64,000 bases of DNA from Parasphaerochaeta coccoides DSM 17374 (GTDB lineage Bacteria > Spirochaetota > Spirochaetia > Sphaerochaetales > Sphaerochaetaceae): the NCBI RefSeq assembly GCF_000208385.1, contig NC_015436.1, positions 1,612,001-1,676,000 of the forward strand, written 5' to 3'. Shown one piece after another: positions 47,099 through 56,326 of this stretch. Each line of letters opens with the position of its first letter. Positions within the stretch are counted from its first letter, which is position 1. Below the pieces are notes generated by a model, which was not told where the DNA came from, did no database searches, and was given only the letters and a program-made list of their open reading frames with translations. Both the position numbers and the translations under genes were made by a program.

Positions 47099-47845
47099 TC
47101 AGGCGCTTTTCAGTATTTGACTCAGGAACCGCTTGGTACGTTCATGCGTCGGATGCCCGAACACCTGCGCGGGGGCTCCATCCTCAACTATCTTTCCTTC
47201 ATCGAGGAACAGAACACGGTCGGCGACGCTCTGGGCAAAACCCATCTCGTGCGTCACGACCACCATGGTGATATCCTTACGGGCAATGTCTTTCATCACA
47301 TCAAGCACACCTTTGACCATCTCCGGGTCAAGAGCGCTGGTCGGTTCATCAAACAACATGATCTTGGGCTGCATTGTCAGGGCACGGGCTATGGCCACCC
47401 GCTGCTGCTGTCCACCGGACAACTGGTTCGGGTACATGGAGGCTTTGTCGGCGACACCGACCTGCTCCAGGTTATTCATTGCGATTTCACGAGCCTCCGC
47501 AGGCGTGAGACGCTTGAGTCTGACAGGGGCAAGGGTCAGATTTTCCAGCACGGTCTTATGGGGATAGAGATTGAAGTTCTGGAATACCATGGACATGTCC
47601 TGGCGAAGGTTATGGAGCTGCCCGTCACTCAAGCCAGAAAGATTGTTGCCAAAAACTTCCACTTCACCATCAGCAGGAACCTCGAAACGGTTCATGCAAC
47701 GAAGCATCGTACTCTTTCCTGAACCTGACGGACCAATGATGACAGTCTTTGAGCCTACGGGTATGGTGACATCGATGCCCCGCAGGACTTCGAGCGAACC
47801 GAATCCCATCCTGACACCTTTCATTTTTACTGCCGTTCCTTTCAT
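47099..47845 (-). CDS. Amino-acid ABC transporter ATP-binding protein (GlnQ type)
   Basis: 248 residues. Walker [10 protein letters not shown] near 38, Q-loop [22 protein letters not shown], signature LSGGQQQR, Walker [16 protein letters not shown], and H-loop [22 protein letters not shown], which is diagnostic of polar-amino-acid importers. ATG 47845 has GGGAGGG upstream; the frame opens earlier (47887). First gene of the operon, behind a leader with a terminator. Confidence 0.92.
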   Translation of the reverse strand: MKGTAVKMKGVRMGFGSLEVLRGIDVTIPVGSKTVIIGPSGSGKSTMLRCMNRFEVPADGEVEVFGNNLSGLSDGQLHNLRQDMSMVFQNFNLYPHKTVLENLTLAPVRLKRLTPAEAREIAMNNLEQVGVADKASMYPNQLSGGQQQRVAIARALTMQPKIMLFDEPTSALDPEMVKGVLDVMKDIARKDITMVVVTHEMGFAQSVADRVLFLDEGKIVEDGAPAQVFGHPTHERTKRFLSQILKSA

Positions 47846-47920
47846 AATCCTACCCTCCCGCGAGGTTTTCGTTCTCTCTCCACCCACTATATCCGCACAT
47901 GTCGTCCGGATATAAAAAAA

Positions 47921-47945
47921 GCGCCACTCTCCTGAGAGACCGACG
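47921..47945 (-). terminator. Terminator hairpin inside the leader of the amino-acid ABC operon
   Basis: On the minus strand a GC-rich hairpin built on CTCTC-AG-GAGAG with GCG/CGC ends is followed by seven T (47914-47920). It lies between the promoter (48010-48038) and the first gene, so transcription must pass it: an attenuator or riboswitch expression platform. A CAGGGA/TCCCTG stem lies upstream in the leader. I cannot match the leader to a known riboswitch. Confidence 0.7.
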
Positions 47946-48009
47946 CCGTTGTCAGTTCATTAACCATTTCAGCAGGGAACAACTGGCTCCCTGTCGTATT
48001 TAGTTTGCT

Positions 48010-48038
48010 ACAATATGGAATTTGAAGAAACGTGTCAA
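48010..48038 (-). promoter_or_regulatory. Promoter of the amino-acid ABC operon leader
   Basis: Minus strand TTGACA (48033-48038) and TATTGT (48010-48015) with 17-nt spacing, a near-consensus sigma-70 promoter. It gives a leader of about 160 nt before the ATP-binding gene. Confidence 0.75.
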
Positions 48039-48401
48039 CAACAAAAAATAAAAAAAGAACTCGGATACTCCCTTGTTTTTCAGACTCCGGGAGACATATT
48101 TGATTTCCCCACAAGCAAAGAAGGAAATATTTGAGGAAACCGATGGTATCCCGGATATTCTTCGCTGTGAAACAAAAAGTGTCTGGATGGATAAAAAAAC
48201 GAAAAAATTTTCTTGATGCAATTTAAAAATGGAAAATTAATGCATGAATATCCATGTATAGTGTATGTCTATTCCATATTTACCTGGTATCAGTGAATAT
48301 TTTGAATATTTATTCATTTTGTTCGTATGTGACGTTTATTTTGAAATTGCCTCCCTATTTTTCTATTTCCGAACTTGTGATAGCCCATAATACCGGTCAA
48401 A
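48039..48401. other. AT-rich intergenic region between ABC operon and luxS
   Basis: Markedly AT-rich, with no convincing coding sequence or RNA on either strand. It separates two divergent promoters. Confidence 0.6.
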
Positions 48402-48430
48402 TTGACAAAGAAAGCCGTTCTCCGTACTGT
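48402..48430 (+). promoter_or_regulatory. Promoter of luxS
   Basis: TTGACA (48402-48407) and TACTGT (48425-48430), 17 nt apart, about 50 nt before the luxS start. Confidence 0.7.
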
Positions 48431-48488
48431 TCTCCTAACGTGTCACGTCTCCAAAGGAGCAAGGAAAACCATGCAAGGAGAACCATCC

Positions 48489-48965
48489 ATGGAAAAGATT
48501 CCCAGTTTCACTGTCAACCATCTGGTGCTGGAGCCCGGCATCTACATCTCCCGCACGGATAATCTGGGAGAACGCTCGCTTATAACCTATGATGTGAGGA
48601 TGACAACACCGAACAAGGAACCTGTGATGAATACGGCGGAGGTACATACCATTGAACATCTGGGAGCTACGTTCCTGCGCAACCATCCCCACCATAAGGA
48701 TGATGTGATTTATTTCGGTCCCATGGGATGCAGGACTGGTTTCTACTTAATCCTGAAAGACGGAGTAATCCACGAGGAAGTCCTTGCGTTGGTCAAGGAC
48801 ATGTATGCCTTCATCAGTACCTATGAGGGAGAGATACCCGGAGCGTCCGCCAGGGACTGCGGCAACTGGCAGGACCAGAATCTACCCATGGCCCGTTACT
48901 ATGCCCAGCGTTATTTTGCCGTCCTGAATGCCCTGGAAGACTGCTCATTTGTTTACAAAGACTGA
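48489..48965 (+). CDS. luxS: S-ribosylhomocysteine lyase LuxS
   Basis: 158 residues, normal length. It splits S-ribosylhomocysteine into homocysteine and DPD, the precursor of AI-2. The metal site is complete: His53, Glu56 and His57 in HTIEH, plus Cys124 in ARDCGNW; the active-site Cys81 is in GPMGCRTGFYL. AAGGAG lies 8 nt before ATG 48489; the frame opens at 48402 but that would start in the promoter. Followed after 19 nt by the nucleosidase that makes its substrate. Confidence 0.95.
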   Translation: MEKIPSFTVNHLVLEPGIYISRTDNLGERSLITYDVRMTTPNKEPVMNTAEVHTIEHLGATFLRNHPHHKDDVIYFGPMGCRTGFYLILKDGVIHEEVLALVKDMYAFISTYEGEIPGASARDCGNWQDQNLPMARYYAQRYFAVLNALEDCSFVYKD

Positions 48966-48984
48966 AGAAAACTGAGAGAGAAGA

Positions 48985-49665
48985 ATGGAAGCTGTCATCA
49001 TCGCCGCCATGTTCGAGGAGATATCACCGTTACGGGAGAGGCTTTCACCCCGCCCGCTCATGCAGAGAGGTGTCTTCCGGCTTGAGAAGGCATCATGGGA
49101 AACCCTGGACATCATGCTGGTACAATGCGGCATTGGCAAGGCGAACGCTGCGGCGGCAACATCCATTGCTTTGGAAAAATTCTCTCCGCAGATAATCCTG
49201 AACATGGGATCCGTAGGTTCTTTGTCACCAGAGCTTGAGGTCGGGGACATATCCCTCATCGAGGAGTTCACGTACCATGACGCGGATGCTACGGTCTTTG
49301 GCTACGCCCTTGGCCAGATACCCCGCATGCCGGCAACATATGCCACGGATATCACTCCGTTCCTCAACCTTCCCCATGAGGGTTATGCGGTGAAGCCGGG
49401 CGTTCTGGTGACCGGAGACATGTTCTCTACTGACGACAGGCGCATCGAAGCCATCCGCCGGAATTTCCCACGGGCAACCGTCCTGGACATGGAAGGAACC
49501 GCTATAGCCCAGACGGCATCCCATTACGGACTTGGGCTGATATCGGTGAAATCAGTCTCTGACAAAGCCGGGAAGGATGCTGATGACAGTTTCCGCGCCA
49601 ATCTTGAAAAAGCCTCGCGCAATTGTACTGATTATGTACTGAAAATCCTGGAAACCCTGCTGTAA
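48985..49665 (+). CDS. mtnN: 5'-methylthioadenosine/S-adenosylhomocysteine nucleosidase
   Basis: 226 residues. Removes adenine from SAH, MTA and 5'-deoxyadenosine, feeding LuxS. Family blocks: IIAAMFEEISPLRE at the N-terminus, VQCGIGKANAAAATS, NMGSVGSL, VTGDMFSTDD, VLDMEGTAIAQ (substrate-binding Met-Glu) and SVKSVSDKAGKDA (catalytic Asp). In an operon with luxS, the usual AI-2/methyl-cycle pair. Confidence 0.93.
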   Translation: MEAVIIAAMFEEISPLRERLSPRPLMQRGVFRLEKASWETLDIMLVQCGIGKANAAAATSIALEKFSPQIILNMGSVGSLSPELEVGDISLIEEFTYHDADATVFGYALGQIPRMPATYATDITPFLNLPHEGYAVKPGVLVTGDMFSTDDRRIEAIRRNFPRATVLDMEGTAIAQTASHYGLGLISVKSVSDKAGKDADDSFRANLEKASRNCTDYVLKILETLL

Positions 49666-49999
49666 ACCAGGCTTTCACCATGGATTTCAAGAAAATCCGT
49701 TATCATAAAATGGCATGCGTAACTCATCGTCCCGCTCCTTCTTTCATGACTTCCCTTGCCAGATCCTGTAGCATTCCACCTGGTCACTTTCGGGGAAAGC
49801 CTCCATGCATGAGCGGAATCTTGATTGAACTTTTCCCTTCAAAACCTTACCCTCCCGTGACAGGCGTCAGGTATTTCTTCCTTATTCATATCCTTCTCAC
49901 AGATTTTGTATTGAAGATATCCGTCATGCCTGAGTACCATTGATTCTGATGGGATGCATCCCAATGGATGCACAAGTCGGACGCAGGAGCAAGCGAGTA
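49666..49999. other. Intergenic region between the nucleosidase and the Ugp-like operon
   Basis: 334 nt. An ATG-led frame at 49680 exists but does not look like protein. No clear terminator or promoter was found. Confidence 0.5.
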
Positions 50000-50923
50000 A
50001 TGGAAACTAGTGGAAAAAGGAGCATCTCAAGACGGCAGGAACACTGGGGAAAGCCTGGAAAGTTGGAAAAACCGGGAAAAGCGTCTCCCTATCTGTATTT
50101 CCTGCCTGCCGTGGCGCTTGCCGTGATCTTCTCTTACTGGCCGTTCATCAAGACGCTGGTCAATAGCTTCCATATAGTCAATTTCAAAGGTGAACTGGTG
50201 CGTTTCGTCGGTCTGGAGAACTATACGCGGTTGGCGGCCAATGCCAGCTTTCTCACCAGCCTGAAGAATACGGCACGCTTCACCCTGATCTTCACTCCGG
50301 TGAACATGGTGGTATGCCTCGGCCTGGCCATCCTGTGCCAGCGGCGGCGTCGGGGTTCTTCTTTCAATGAGCTGCTGTTTTTCCTCCCCATGGCCGTGTC
50401 GATGTCCAGTGCCGCCCTGATTTTCAAGGCGTTGTTCAATCCGACCATCGGAATCGTGAATTGGGCGCTGGGGACTGACATCAATTGGTTCAACGATCCT
50501 GCCCATGCAATGACCACGCTGGTGGTTCTGGGCGTATGGCTTGATGTCGGCCTGAATTTCATCCTCTTGCTCACAGCCTTGCGCAACGTGCCGCGACCCT
50601 ATCTTGAGGCGGTGGCCATGGAAGGCAGCTCCTGGTGGCGTGCCTTGCTCTCCATCCAACTGCCCCTGATATCCCCTACCTTGATATTCGTCTTCATGAC
50701 GGGTGTCAAGAATGCCATGCTGATGTCCGGACCGGTAATCATCATGACCGAAGGCGGCCCCTACCGATCCACCCAGACAGTAGTTTTCCAGATGTACCTG
50801 GAAGGTTTCACCAGCGGCAACTACACCTTGGGTTCAACCTTGAGCGTAGTCATCTTCCTTTTTACCCTTATGGTGATGCTGGGCATCCTTGCCTTTGAGA
50901 AAAGGAGGGTGTACTACTCATGA
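50000..50923 (+). CDS. Sugar ABC transporter permease (UgpA/MalF type)
   Basis: 307 residues from ATG 50000 (AGGAG about 10 nt upstream); earlier in-frame ATGs at 49940 and 49964 lack ribosome sites. A Lys/Arg-rich cytoplasmic N-terminus is followed by six helices. EAA loop YLEAVAMEGSSWWRALLSIQLPLISP near 205-230 and IIMTEGGPYRSTQTVVFQMY near 250 are UgpA/MalF features. Overlaps the next permease by 4 nt. Confidence 0.88.
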   Translation: METSGKRSISRRQEHWGKPGKLEKPGKASPYLYFLPAVALAVIFSYWPFIKTLVNSFHIVNFKGELVRFVGLENYTRLAANASFLTSLKNTARFTLIFTPVNMVVCLGLAILCQRRRRGSSFNELLFFLPMAVSMSSAALIFKALFNPTIGIVNWALGTDINWFNDPAHAMTTLVVLGVWLDVGLNFILLLTALRNVPRPYLEAVAMEGSSWWRALLSIQLPLISPTLIFVFMTGVKNAMLMSGPVIIMTEGGPYRSTQTVVFQMYLEGFTSGNYTLGSTLSVVIFLFTLMVMLGILAFEKRRVYYS

Positions 50924-51771
50924 AATTCACGTATGACATGGTGCGCCGCCACCGCAAGGCTCAGGACATAGCACTGGGAGCAAGCGCTGCCATTCTGGGC
51001 ATCATTGTGGTCTTTCCCATACTTTATACCATTTCCGCATCCTTGTTCCGGATGAGTGACTTTGCCCAGTGGCCTCCGCGCCTATGGACCAGCAGTCCCT
51101 CATGGGACAACTACCTGCGGGTTTTCCGCAACTCCCTGATGGTTCGCTATGTGTATAATTCCTTGGGTACTGCCTTGATCGGGACGATTTTCCGTGGAGC
51201 CATCTCAATCCTGGCCGGGTATGCCGCCGCAGTGCTTTCCTTCCGTGGCCGTGACTTCCTGTTCGTCTTCATTCTGGCTACCATGCTGGTTCCGTCCGAT
51301 GCGCTTCTGATAGAAAACTACCTGACAGTCATGCGTCTGGGATGGACCAACACGTGGGTTGGCATCCTGTCCATACAGATTCTTGCGCCGGTGAACATGC
51401 TGATGTACCGCCAGTACTTCAAGACGATTCCACGGGAATACCGTGAAGTGGCTATGATCAGCGGCTGCGGGGACTTCGGATACCTGCGGATGATAGTATT
51501 GCCCATCTCCATGCCTATCGTCCTGACGTTGTCCCTCCAGTCCTTCATCTCCATCTGGAACTCATACCTCTGGCCGCTGTTGGTCACCACCGACCAGAAC
51601 ATGCGTACCGTTCAGGTCGGCATCACCATGCTTGGGTTCTCGGAGAGCCTGGACTACGGCCCGTTGTTTGCCGCCCTTGCCGTAATCATGGTTCCGTCCA
51701 TTGTCATCTTCGCTTTGCTGCGCAAGAGAATCATGGACGGCATCCTGGGAAATATAACCACTACCCTGTGA
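50920..51771 (+). CDS. Sugar ABC transporter permease (UgpE/MalG type)
   Basis: 283 residues, six helices. EAA loop YREVAMISGCGDFGYLRMIVLPISMP (about 169-195), and the MalG-like start FPILYTISASLFRMSDF. Coupled to both neighbours by 4-nt overlaps. No ATPase gene is in the operon. Confidence 0.88.
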   Translation: MKFTYDMVRRHRKAQDIALGASAAILGIIVVFPILYTISASLFRMSDFAQWPPRLWTSSPSWDNYLRVFRNSLMVRYVYNSLGTALIGTIFRGAISILAGYAAAVLSFRGRDFLFVFILATMLVPSDALLIENYLTVMRLGWTNTWVGILSIQILAPVNMLMYRQYFKTIPREYREVAMISGCGDFGYLRMIVLPISMPIVLTLSLQSFISIWNSYLWPLLVTTDQNMRTVQVGITMLGFSESLDYGPLFAALAVIMVPSIVIFALLRKRIMDGILGNITTTL

Positions 51772-51794
51772 GGGGCCTTATGAGGAGAGACATC

Positions 51795-53180
51795 ATGAAA
51801 AAGACGATACGCACGATGGGTTTTCTGTTCAGTTTTCTGTTCATTGCGCTTTGCCTGGGAACCGCCACGCTCTTTGCGGCGGGCTCCCGCGAACACGAGC
51901 GCGTATCCTCCGGATCACGAACTGTCACCTGGTGGCATTCGAACAGTGGCTTGCGGGGACAGGCGACCGACGACCTCGTCGCGGCCTTCAATGCGACGAT
52001 TGGTCAGGAAAAAGGCATAACGGTGCAGGCCGTCTATCAGGGTGCCGCGACGGACATCACCACAAAGCTGCGTGCAGTCTTCCAAAGCGGCAGGGCGCAT
52101 GATCTTCCCGACATTGCCCAGGTTGACGCCACAGGCATCATTGATGTACGAGCGTCCCGTGAGCTTGTTCCCCTTAATAACCTGGCCGCCCGCGACGGAT
52201 TTGACCTAAGCGTCATAGAACCTGCCGCCTTACAGTCTCTGATGTACAAGGACACAATTCTCGGCATGCCGTTCAACAACTCCACCATCCTGCTGTACTA
52301 CAACAAGACGGCCTTTGATGAAGCAGGACTTGACCGCGCTCCCCGTACCTTGTCGGAAATGGCTGACTATGCGGCCAAGCTGACCCGCCGCAAAACGGAC
52401 GGCAGCATTGAACGCCATGGCTTTGCCAATGTTCCCACCACCTATGAGTTGGTGTCGTGGATAGGCCAACAGCATGTCCAACAAAATGGCGTGTCCTACC
52501 TGACCGACAAGCGTAATGGTCATGACGGCAATCCCACCAAGGTCGTCTTTGATGAAAACGGAACCATGAAGACATTCCTCACCCAATGGCGTAAGGTGTG
52601 GGAAGCCGGAGGGCTGGCAAATCTGACCAGCGGACTGACCGGAGAATTTGCCGCTGGCAAGGTGACCATGATTGTCGCATCGACCAGCAACCTGACCACA
52701 ATCCTCCAAACCATCGACGGGCGTTTCGAGCTTGGCGTGGCATACTTCCCACGGGTCACGGAAAATTCTGACGGTGGAGTGAACATCGGCGGTGGTTCGT
52801 TGATGGCCTTCGACAGGGGGTTGAACCAGACTGATGCGGCATGGGAGTTCATCAAATTCGCGTCCAGCGCGGAGCAACAGTTCATCTGGCTGGAAAAAAC
52901 AGGCTATTTCCCCGTCAACCTCGGAACCTACGATCTGCCCGAAACCAAGGAGTTCCTTGCCAGGAATCCTCTGTTCCAGGTGGCGATAGACCAGCTCCAT
53001 GACAGCAATCCCGCCTTGTACGGGCTATGGGTTCCCTCCGCCTACCAGATATACTATGTGTTCCAGAACGGCATCCGCGACTTCCTTGAGAACAATCGGG
53101 ACATTGACGCGACCATTGCCACTCTGTCCAAAGAAATCACTACCTATCTGGATGATTTCAACAGGGCGAATCCGGAGTGA
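51795..53180 (+). CDS. Sugar or glycerol-phosphate ABC transporter substrate-binding protein (UgpB-like)
   Basis: 461 residues from ATG 51795 (GAGGAG 7 nt upstream); the frame opens at 51768, overlapping the permease stop. Signal peptide ends TLFAAGSREH without a lipobox Cys. Mature part: TVTWWHSNSGLRGQATDDLVAAFN, VQAVYQGAATDITTKLRAVFQSG, LPDIAQVDATGI, GMPFNNSTILLYYNKTAFDEAGL, AWEFIKFASSAEQQFIWLEKTGYFPV. The WWHS start and YFPV block are typical of UgpB. The ligand may be glycerol-3-phosphate, a phosphodiester or an oligosaccharide. Confidence 0.88.
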   Translation: MKKTIRTMGFLFSFLFIALCLGTATLFAAGSREHERVSSGSRTVTWWHSNSGLRGQATDDLVAAFNATIGQEKGITVQAVYQGAATDITTKLRAVFQSGRAHDLPDIAQVDATGIIDVRASRELVPLNNLAARDGFDLSVIEPAALQSLMYKDTILGMPFNNSTILLYYNKTAFDEAGLDRAPRTLSEMADYAAKLTRRKTDGSIERHGFANVPTTYELVSWIGQQHVQQNGVSYLTDKRNGHDGNPTKVVFDENGTMKTFLTQWRKVWEAGGLANLTSGLTGEFAAGKVTMIVASTSNLTTILQTIDGRFELGVAYFPRVTENSDGGVNIGGGSLMAFDRGLNQTDAAWEFIKFASSAEQQFIWLEKTGYFPVNLGTYDLPETKEFLARNPLFQVAIDQLHDSNPALYGLWVPSAYQIYYVFQNGIRDFLENNRDIDATIATLSKEITTYLDDFNRANPE

Positions 53181-53182
53181 GC

Positions 53183-54070
53183 ATGAAAGGGTACATGAAA
53201 GGATTGGCGACCAGTACCAATATCATCAGCTTCCGACGTTCGGGCGGGCATGCCCCGATGATTTCCTTCATGGATGTCCTTTCCGCCCATGGGTGGAAGA
53301 ATCTTGATTTGAATTTCTGCGAGATGATGAACCCAGAATCCACGCTGAGGACGGAAGAATCTTCCGTGTATCTCGAAAGGCTGATGCACTTGCGCGAGAA
53401 GCATGGCTTCGTCTACATGCAGAGCCATGCGCCTTATGTACGAGACCGCTTTGCAATGAAGGATGATGAGGGCAGGGAATCTGATGTCCTGATGGCAAAG
53501 GCCATAAGGATATCCGCCTCCTTGGGCATTCCCCATGTTGTCGTCCATCCCGCTCCCCTCCCGTCAGACAGACCACGCAGGGAAATCATCTCCCGCAACG
53601 TTGCGTGGCTCTCTCCTTTCGTAGAACTGGCCTCCGGCCTGGGTGTGGCGCTTGCCCTTGAGAACCTGGACGCGGAAAATGAGATTCATGATGCAGACGA
53701 ACTCTGTACTTTGGCCGATGCGTTCGGCAAGGCTCCTGTGGGAATCTGCTATGATTTCGGACATGCCAACATGCACGGGAAGCGCGACCATGCCGCCTTT
53801 CTCCGTACCGTAGGCAAACGCCTGACGGCCACCCATGTGGCGGACAATAATGGGACGGAGGATGAGCACCTCCTGCCCTTCCATGGAACGATAGCATGGG
53901 AGGAATGTCTTCCGATACTCTCCGGGATAGGATACGACGGATATCTGACCTATGAAATCATGTTCTTTTCACGGCATCTGCCAGAGCAGACCAAGGGAGC
54001 TTTCCTTGATTATGCGCTGGCAACTGGCAATCATTTGATGGAACTGGCGGCTAAACCAACCTTTGTTTAA
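53183..54070 (+). CDS. Xylose-isomerase-like TIM-barrel protein (sugar phosphate isomerase/epimerase family)
   Basis: 295 residues of the AP_endonuc_2 fold. Metal-ligand type blocks: MQSHAPYV, PHVVVHPAPLP, VALALENLDAENE, VGICYDFGHANMHG, ATHVADNNGTEDEHLLPFHGTIAWEE and GYLTYEIMF. The FGHAN and HVADNNG motifs match sugar isomerases/epimerases more than endonuclease IV. ATG 53183 has GGAG 5 nt upstream; a GTG at 53177 would overlap the previous stop but also its own ribosome site. Last gene of the Ugp-like operon, so it probably acts on the imported sugar. Confidence 0.82.
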   Translation: MKGYMKGLATSTNIISFRRSGGHAPMISFMDVLSAHGWKNLDLNFCEMMNPESTLRTEESSVYLERLMHLREKHGFVYMQSHAPYVRDRFAMKDDEGRESDVLMAKAIRISASLGIPHVVVHPAPLPSDRPRREIISRNVAWLSPFVELASGLGVALALENLDAENEIHDADELCTLADAFGKAPVGICYDFGHANMHGKRDHAAFLRTVGKRLTATHVADNNGTEDEHLLPFHGTIAWEECLPILSGIGYDGYLTYEIMFFSRHLPEQTKGAFLDYALATGNHLMELAAKPTFV

Positions 54071-54525
54071 TCTTCATCATCACGGAAGAACATGCAGCGG
54101 TCGGAGAACTCGCACCCCGCGCAGGCTGAACCAGGGCATTGCTGAAAGGCTACGCCAACCGAGGAAAGCTGACGGACATGCCATTCCAGCTCATCGATGC
54201 GACGGTCAAGATCAAGACGCTTCTCCATGGCATCGCTCAACTTTCCCCTATACTGCTTGAGCAAGGCAACCCGCCGCTTCTCCCCTGTCACGTCCTCCGC
54301 GCCCATCCTGATGATGCGACCGATGTCCTCCAGGGAAAAGTCGAGGGCTTTCAATTGTAGCAAGCGGCGCAGATAGACCAAGTCCGCATCGGTATAGAAT
54401 CTCTGACCTCCGCCAGTCCTTGCCTGTGTTTTCAACAAGCCGAGCGACTCATAATAGCGTACTGTCCGGACAGTGACCTTGGCTTTCCGCGCCAGCTCTC
54501 CTATCCGGTATTTACCATCTTCCAT
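54067..54525 (-). CDS. MerR family transcriptional regulator with C-terminal cysteines
   Basis: 152 residues from ATG 54525 (MEDGKYRIGELARKAKV; AGGA close upstream), frame open to 54570. The MerR winged-helix domain (RIGELARKAKVTVRTVRYYESLGLL, GGGQRFYTDADLVYLRRLLQLKALDFSLEDI) is followed by a coiled coil and CPGSACAGCEFSDRC, four cysteines near the end that could bind a metal or Fe-S cluster. It converges on, and overlaps by 4 nt, the TIM-barrel gene. Its target is unknown. Confidence 0.85.
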   Translation of the reverse strand: MEDGKYRIGELARKAKVTVRTVRYYESLGLLKTQARTGGGQRFYTDADLVYLRRLLQLKALDFSLEDIGRIIRMGAEDVTGEKRRVALLKQYRGKLSDAMEKRLDLDRRIDELEWHVRQLSSVGVAFQQCPGSACAGCEFSDRCMFFRDDED

Positions 54526-54649
54526 GTTTCCTGTTGTATCATGAAGCATATCTTCCTGCAAAGGGTTCATACGTTTTCATATCATGCGCCGGGACTACGC
54601 GGGAACCATGCCCTGAAACACTACACAGGGAACAGACTATGATAGTAGC

Positions 54650-55336
54650 ATGAAATACTCATCAAACCACGCTGACAGTTCTACCATCATCAAGGAAATG
54701 CCGGTCGAGGATCGTCCGCGGGAAAAAATGATGACCCGTGGCGCGACATCCCTTTCCGACAGGGAGCTGGTCATGATTCTCCTGGGTTCCGGCAGCAGGA
54801 AGCGTCCGGTATGTACCTTGGCCAATGACCTGCTTGAAATCCTTGACAGAACCGATAACCCTTCCATGGAGACGCTTTTGACCATAAAGGGCATGGGACA
54901 GGCAAAAGCGGCGGTAATCTGCGCCGCATGGGAGCTGGGCAGGCGCAAGCCGCCCAAGCGGAGAATCTTCATCCAGTCCCCGCCTGATGTATACCCCTTA
55001 ATCAGGCATTACGCCGACAGGACACGGGAACATTTCATCTGCGTCGCCCTCAATGGCGCCCATGAGGTAATCAGCGTGGATGTCGTATCAATCGGATTGG
55101 TCAACAGGACGCTTGTCCATCCCAGGGAAGTATTCGCCTTGCCCATGAAGAACCGGGCGGTGGCAGTCATCGTCGCCCATAATCATCCGTCCGGGAATCT
55201 GACTCCCAGTCCCGAAGACCTTGACGTGACACATCGCCTCAAAATTGCCGGAGACGTCGTGGGCATTAATGTACTCGACCATCTGATCTTTTCCGAGGAA
55301 AGTTTCTATTCACTGCTTGAAGGCGGGGAATTTTGA
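54650..55336 (+). CDS. radC: RadC/YicR family JAMM-domain protein
   Basis: 228 residues. N-terminal helix-hairpin-helix (LLTIKGMGQAKAAVI, about 76-90), then the MPN/JAMM domain with the metal motif HNHPSG (His177, His179) and Asp190 in SPEDLDVTHRL. The family is widespread; the old link to recombinational repair is weak, and the metal motif suggests a protease or nuclease-like activity. It overlaps the cation-efflux gene tail to tail by 31 nt. The ribosome site is weak. Confidence 0.9.
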   Translation: MKYSSNHADSSTIIKEMPVEDRPREKMMTRGATSLSDRELVMILLGSGSRKRPVCTLANDLLEILDRTDNPSMETLLTIKGMGQAKAAVICAAWELGRRKPPKRRIFIQSPPDVYPLIRHYADRTREHFICVALNGAHEVISVDVVSIGLVNRTLVHPREVFALPMKNRAVAVIVAHNHPSGNLTPSPEDLDVTHRLKIAGDVVGINVLDHLIFSEESFYSLLEGGEF

Positions 55337-56319
55337 CTTACGGCGACAGGCGGCGGGACATTGCCATCAGGAGCATGGAAAGTCCCGTCTACAGACTCCC
55401 CTGCGGGATTCACATGGACAGTCACATGCTTTGCGCAAGGAAACTGATGTTCTATGGAATGGTGGACATCTTCTGCTATGTTGTGGGCCGCACGCAGGGA
55501 AAGCTCGCTGTCACAGCGGATTTCCACCTCGACATAATAGCCGAAGCCGGTTCTCCGTGTCTTGAGCAAATCTATACCGAGAACTCCATTGATTGATTTG
55601 ATGGCAGATTTAAGGGATGCACGTGTTTTTTCATCGACCGAAGCGTCAAGAAGGACATTGATTGACTCCATCAAGACATGAACGCCCGCCTTAAGAATCA
55701 GAAGACAGATGAGAAGTGATGCAATAGGTTCCAGCACAGGCATGCCGAGTCTGGCGCCAAGTATGCCGACGAATACACCAAGCGCACTGAATACATCGGA
55801 ACGATGATCCCATGCCGTGGCCTCCAGGGAGGACGAGCCGGTAGCCTTCGCTACGCGTTTGGTATAGCGATAGAGAACTTCCTTGCTCACCATGGTTCCC
55901 GCGGCAACCGCCAGGGGAAGAAGGGTAGGAATGACAATGGATTCAGGGTTGAGCAAAAGCTCTACGCCACGGATTCCTATGAATATGCCGCCGCCGACCA
56001 GAGCCAAGGCAAGGAAAAGCGATACAATGCTTTCCGCCTTCTCATGACCGTATTGATGCTCGCGATCCGCCTGTTTCCGGCTCACGGCGACGCCGCCGAT
56101 TACCAAGAGGCTGGAAGCAACATCCCCAAGGGAGTTGACTGCGTCGCTGACCAATGCAGCGGATCCTCCCATGATTCCCGCAACCAATTTGGCGATGCTC
56201 AGAAGGGCATTGGCGAACGTGGATATGAATGCCGCGGCCAGGGCTTTCCGTGCTGGCAAGGAGGATGAACCCCCGTCCTTGCTTGATATCTGGCGGGTTG
56301 TCCGTTCCTTCTTTTTCAT
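55306..56319 (-). CDS. Cation diffusion facilitator (CDF) metal-efflux protein
   Basis: 337 residues from ATG 56319; the frame to 56466 runs inside hisIE. Six membrane helices, with site residues in SDAVNSLGDVASS and TAWDHRSDVFSALG (HxxxD-type), then the cytoplasmic ferredoxin-like domain near 215-300 (GVLGIDLLKTRRTGFGYYVEVEIRCD). Exports Zn2+, Mn2+ or Fe2+; specificity not resolved. Starts only 7 nt after hisIE with a poor ribosome site, so it is probably co-transcribed with, and translationally dependent on, the his operon. Confidence 0.9.
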   Translation of the reverse strand: MKKKERTTRQISSKDGGSSSLPARKALAAAFISTFANALLSIAKLVAGIMGGSAALVSDAVNSLGDVASSLLVIGGVAVSRKQADREHQYGHEKAESIVSLFLALALVGGGIFIGIRGVELLLNPESIVIPTLLPLAVAAGTMVSKEVLYRYTKRVAKATGSSSLEATAWDHRSDVFSALGVFVGILGARLGMPVLEPIASLLICLLILKAGVHVLMESINVLLDASVDEKTRASLKSAIKSINGVLGIDLLKTRRTGFGYYVEVEIRCDSELSLRAAHNIAEDVHHSIEHQFPCAKHVTVHVNPAGESVDGTFHAPDGNVPPPVAVSQNSPPSSSE

Positions 56320-56326
56320 GGCAATC

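Noticed and set aside
47887-48114. 75-residue minus-strand ORF over the ABC operon leader as a gene
   Set aside because: It runs through the promoter and the terminator hairpin, so it is best explained as leader sequence; an internal ATG-led 26-codon frame has no ribosome site or residue bias.
49680-49943. 87-residue ORF after the nucleosidase gene
   Set aside because: Composition is not protein-like, no ribosome site, no recognisable motif.
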